Source: Candidatus Cloacimonadota bacterium (GTDB lineage: Bacteria > Cloacimonadota > Cloacimonadia > Cloacimonadales > Cloacimonadaceae). From it: a stretch of 45,819 bases of DNA. Made by a program: the position numbers and the translations under genes. Below are positions 45,601 to 45,819 of the stretch, one piece after another; within the stretch, counting starts at the first letter, position 1, and the number at the start of each line of letters is the position of its first letter. The DNA is taken from the NCBI GenBank assembly GCA_029982875.1, contig JARRCD010000003.1, positions 1 through 45,819 of the forward strand, read 5' to 3'. The notes under the pieces were generated by a model, which saw only the letters and a program-made list of their open reading frames with translations, was not told where the DNA came from and did no database searches.

Positions 45601-45783
45601 CACCGCATTGGACAAACCAAGAAAGTCCAGGTCTTTAGATTGATCACAAAAGCTACTGTGGAAGAGAAAATCCTGGCCTTGCAACAAAATAAGATCGAGC
45701 TCTTCAATGAAGTGATTGAAGGCGGCAGCGGAGTGCTCAAGAGTATGAGCATGGATGAGTTAAAGGGGCTCTTTAGCTATTAA
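42613..45783 (+). CDS. SNF2-family DEAD/DEAH helicase with N-terminal SWIM-like zinc finger
   Basis: GTG start; [115 protein letters not shown]. Confidence 0.96.
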   Translation: [1056 protein letters not shown]

Positions 45784-45819
45784 AAAAGGCTGCAAGTCTT
45801 GGGGCAAGATTGCCTTGAT

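Noticed and set aside
1-45819. tRNA, rRNA, prophage or IS element
   Set aside because: Intergenic gaps were read for cloverleaf arms, inverted terminal repeats and transposase/integrase motifs; none were convincing by eye (no covariance-model search was possible).
45784-45819. Possible terminator after the SNF2 gene (AAGGC..TCTTG-ggg-CAAGA..GCCTT)
   Set aside because: Cut off by the window edge, so the U-tract cannot be seen.

Overview
The window looks like chromosomal DNA from a Gram-negative-type bacterium. Protein style (FlgD/T9SS-like C-terminal sorting domains, Gld-like ABC genes, Omp85 and Wzi-like outer-membrane proteins) suggests a Cloacimonadota/FCB-like lineage; this is inference only. 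Layout: an rplU-rpmA pair on + at the left; a long series of minus-strand operons (about 1.4-21.7 kb: SBP, nfeD, recN, nadK, rsgA, M16 protease, dapA, B12-radical SAM, tsaE, Wzi-like and AMIN/TPR/HTH membrane proteins, ackA, Omp85, lepA); a repeat-rich divergent intergenic region (21.7-22.2 kb); then plus-strand operons (22.2-45.8 kb: HesB-like, M6 protease, hsp20, htpX, RNA methyltransferase, HlyD + GldA/F/G-like ABC + DUF4340, GNAT, trmFO, DUF3795, secreted cyclophilin, MBOAT + SGNH-like, SNF2 helicase). No tRNA, rRNA, CRISPR array, transposase or phage module was recognised. The strongest unexplained signals are non-coding: (i) a pair of 44-bp elements, each made of four 11-bp units, at 531-574 and 40132-40175; (ii) a five-unit hairpin repeat at 56-313 with pairing-preserving substitutions; (iii) a dispersed palindrome at 12751 and 22011; (iv) octamer and heptamer tandem repeats; (v) a 16-bp perfect palindrome in front of the HlyD-ABC operon. 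Among proteins, the most notable are a membrane-tethered HTH protein with a predicted periplasmic AMIN/TPR part, a shortened sorting-domain protein that seems to have lost its middle and original start, and a 51-aa ORF missing from the ORF track. I did not find a convincing new multi-gene defence or metabolic system.
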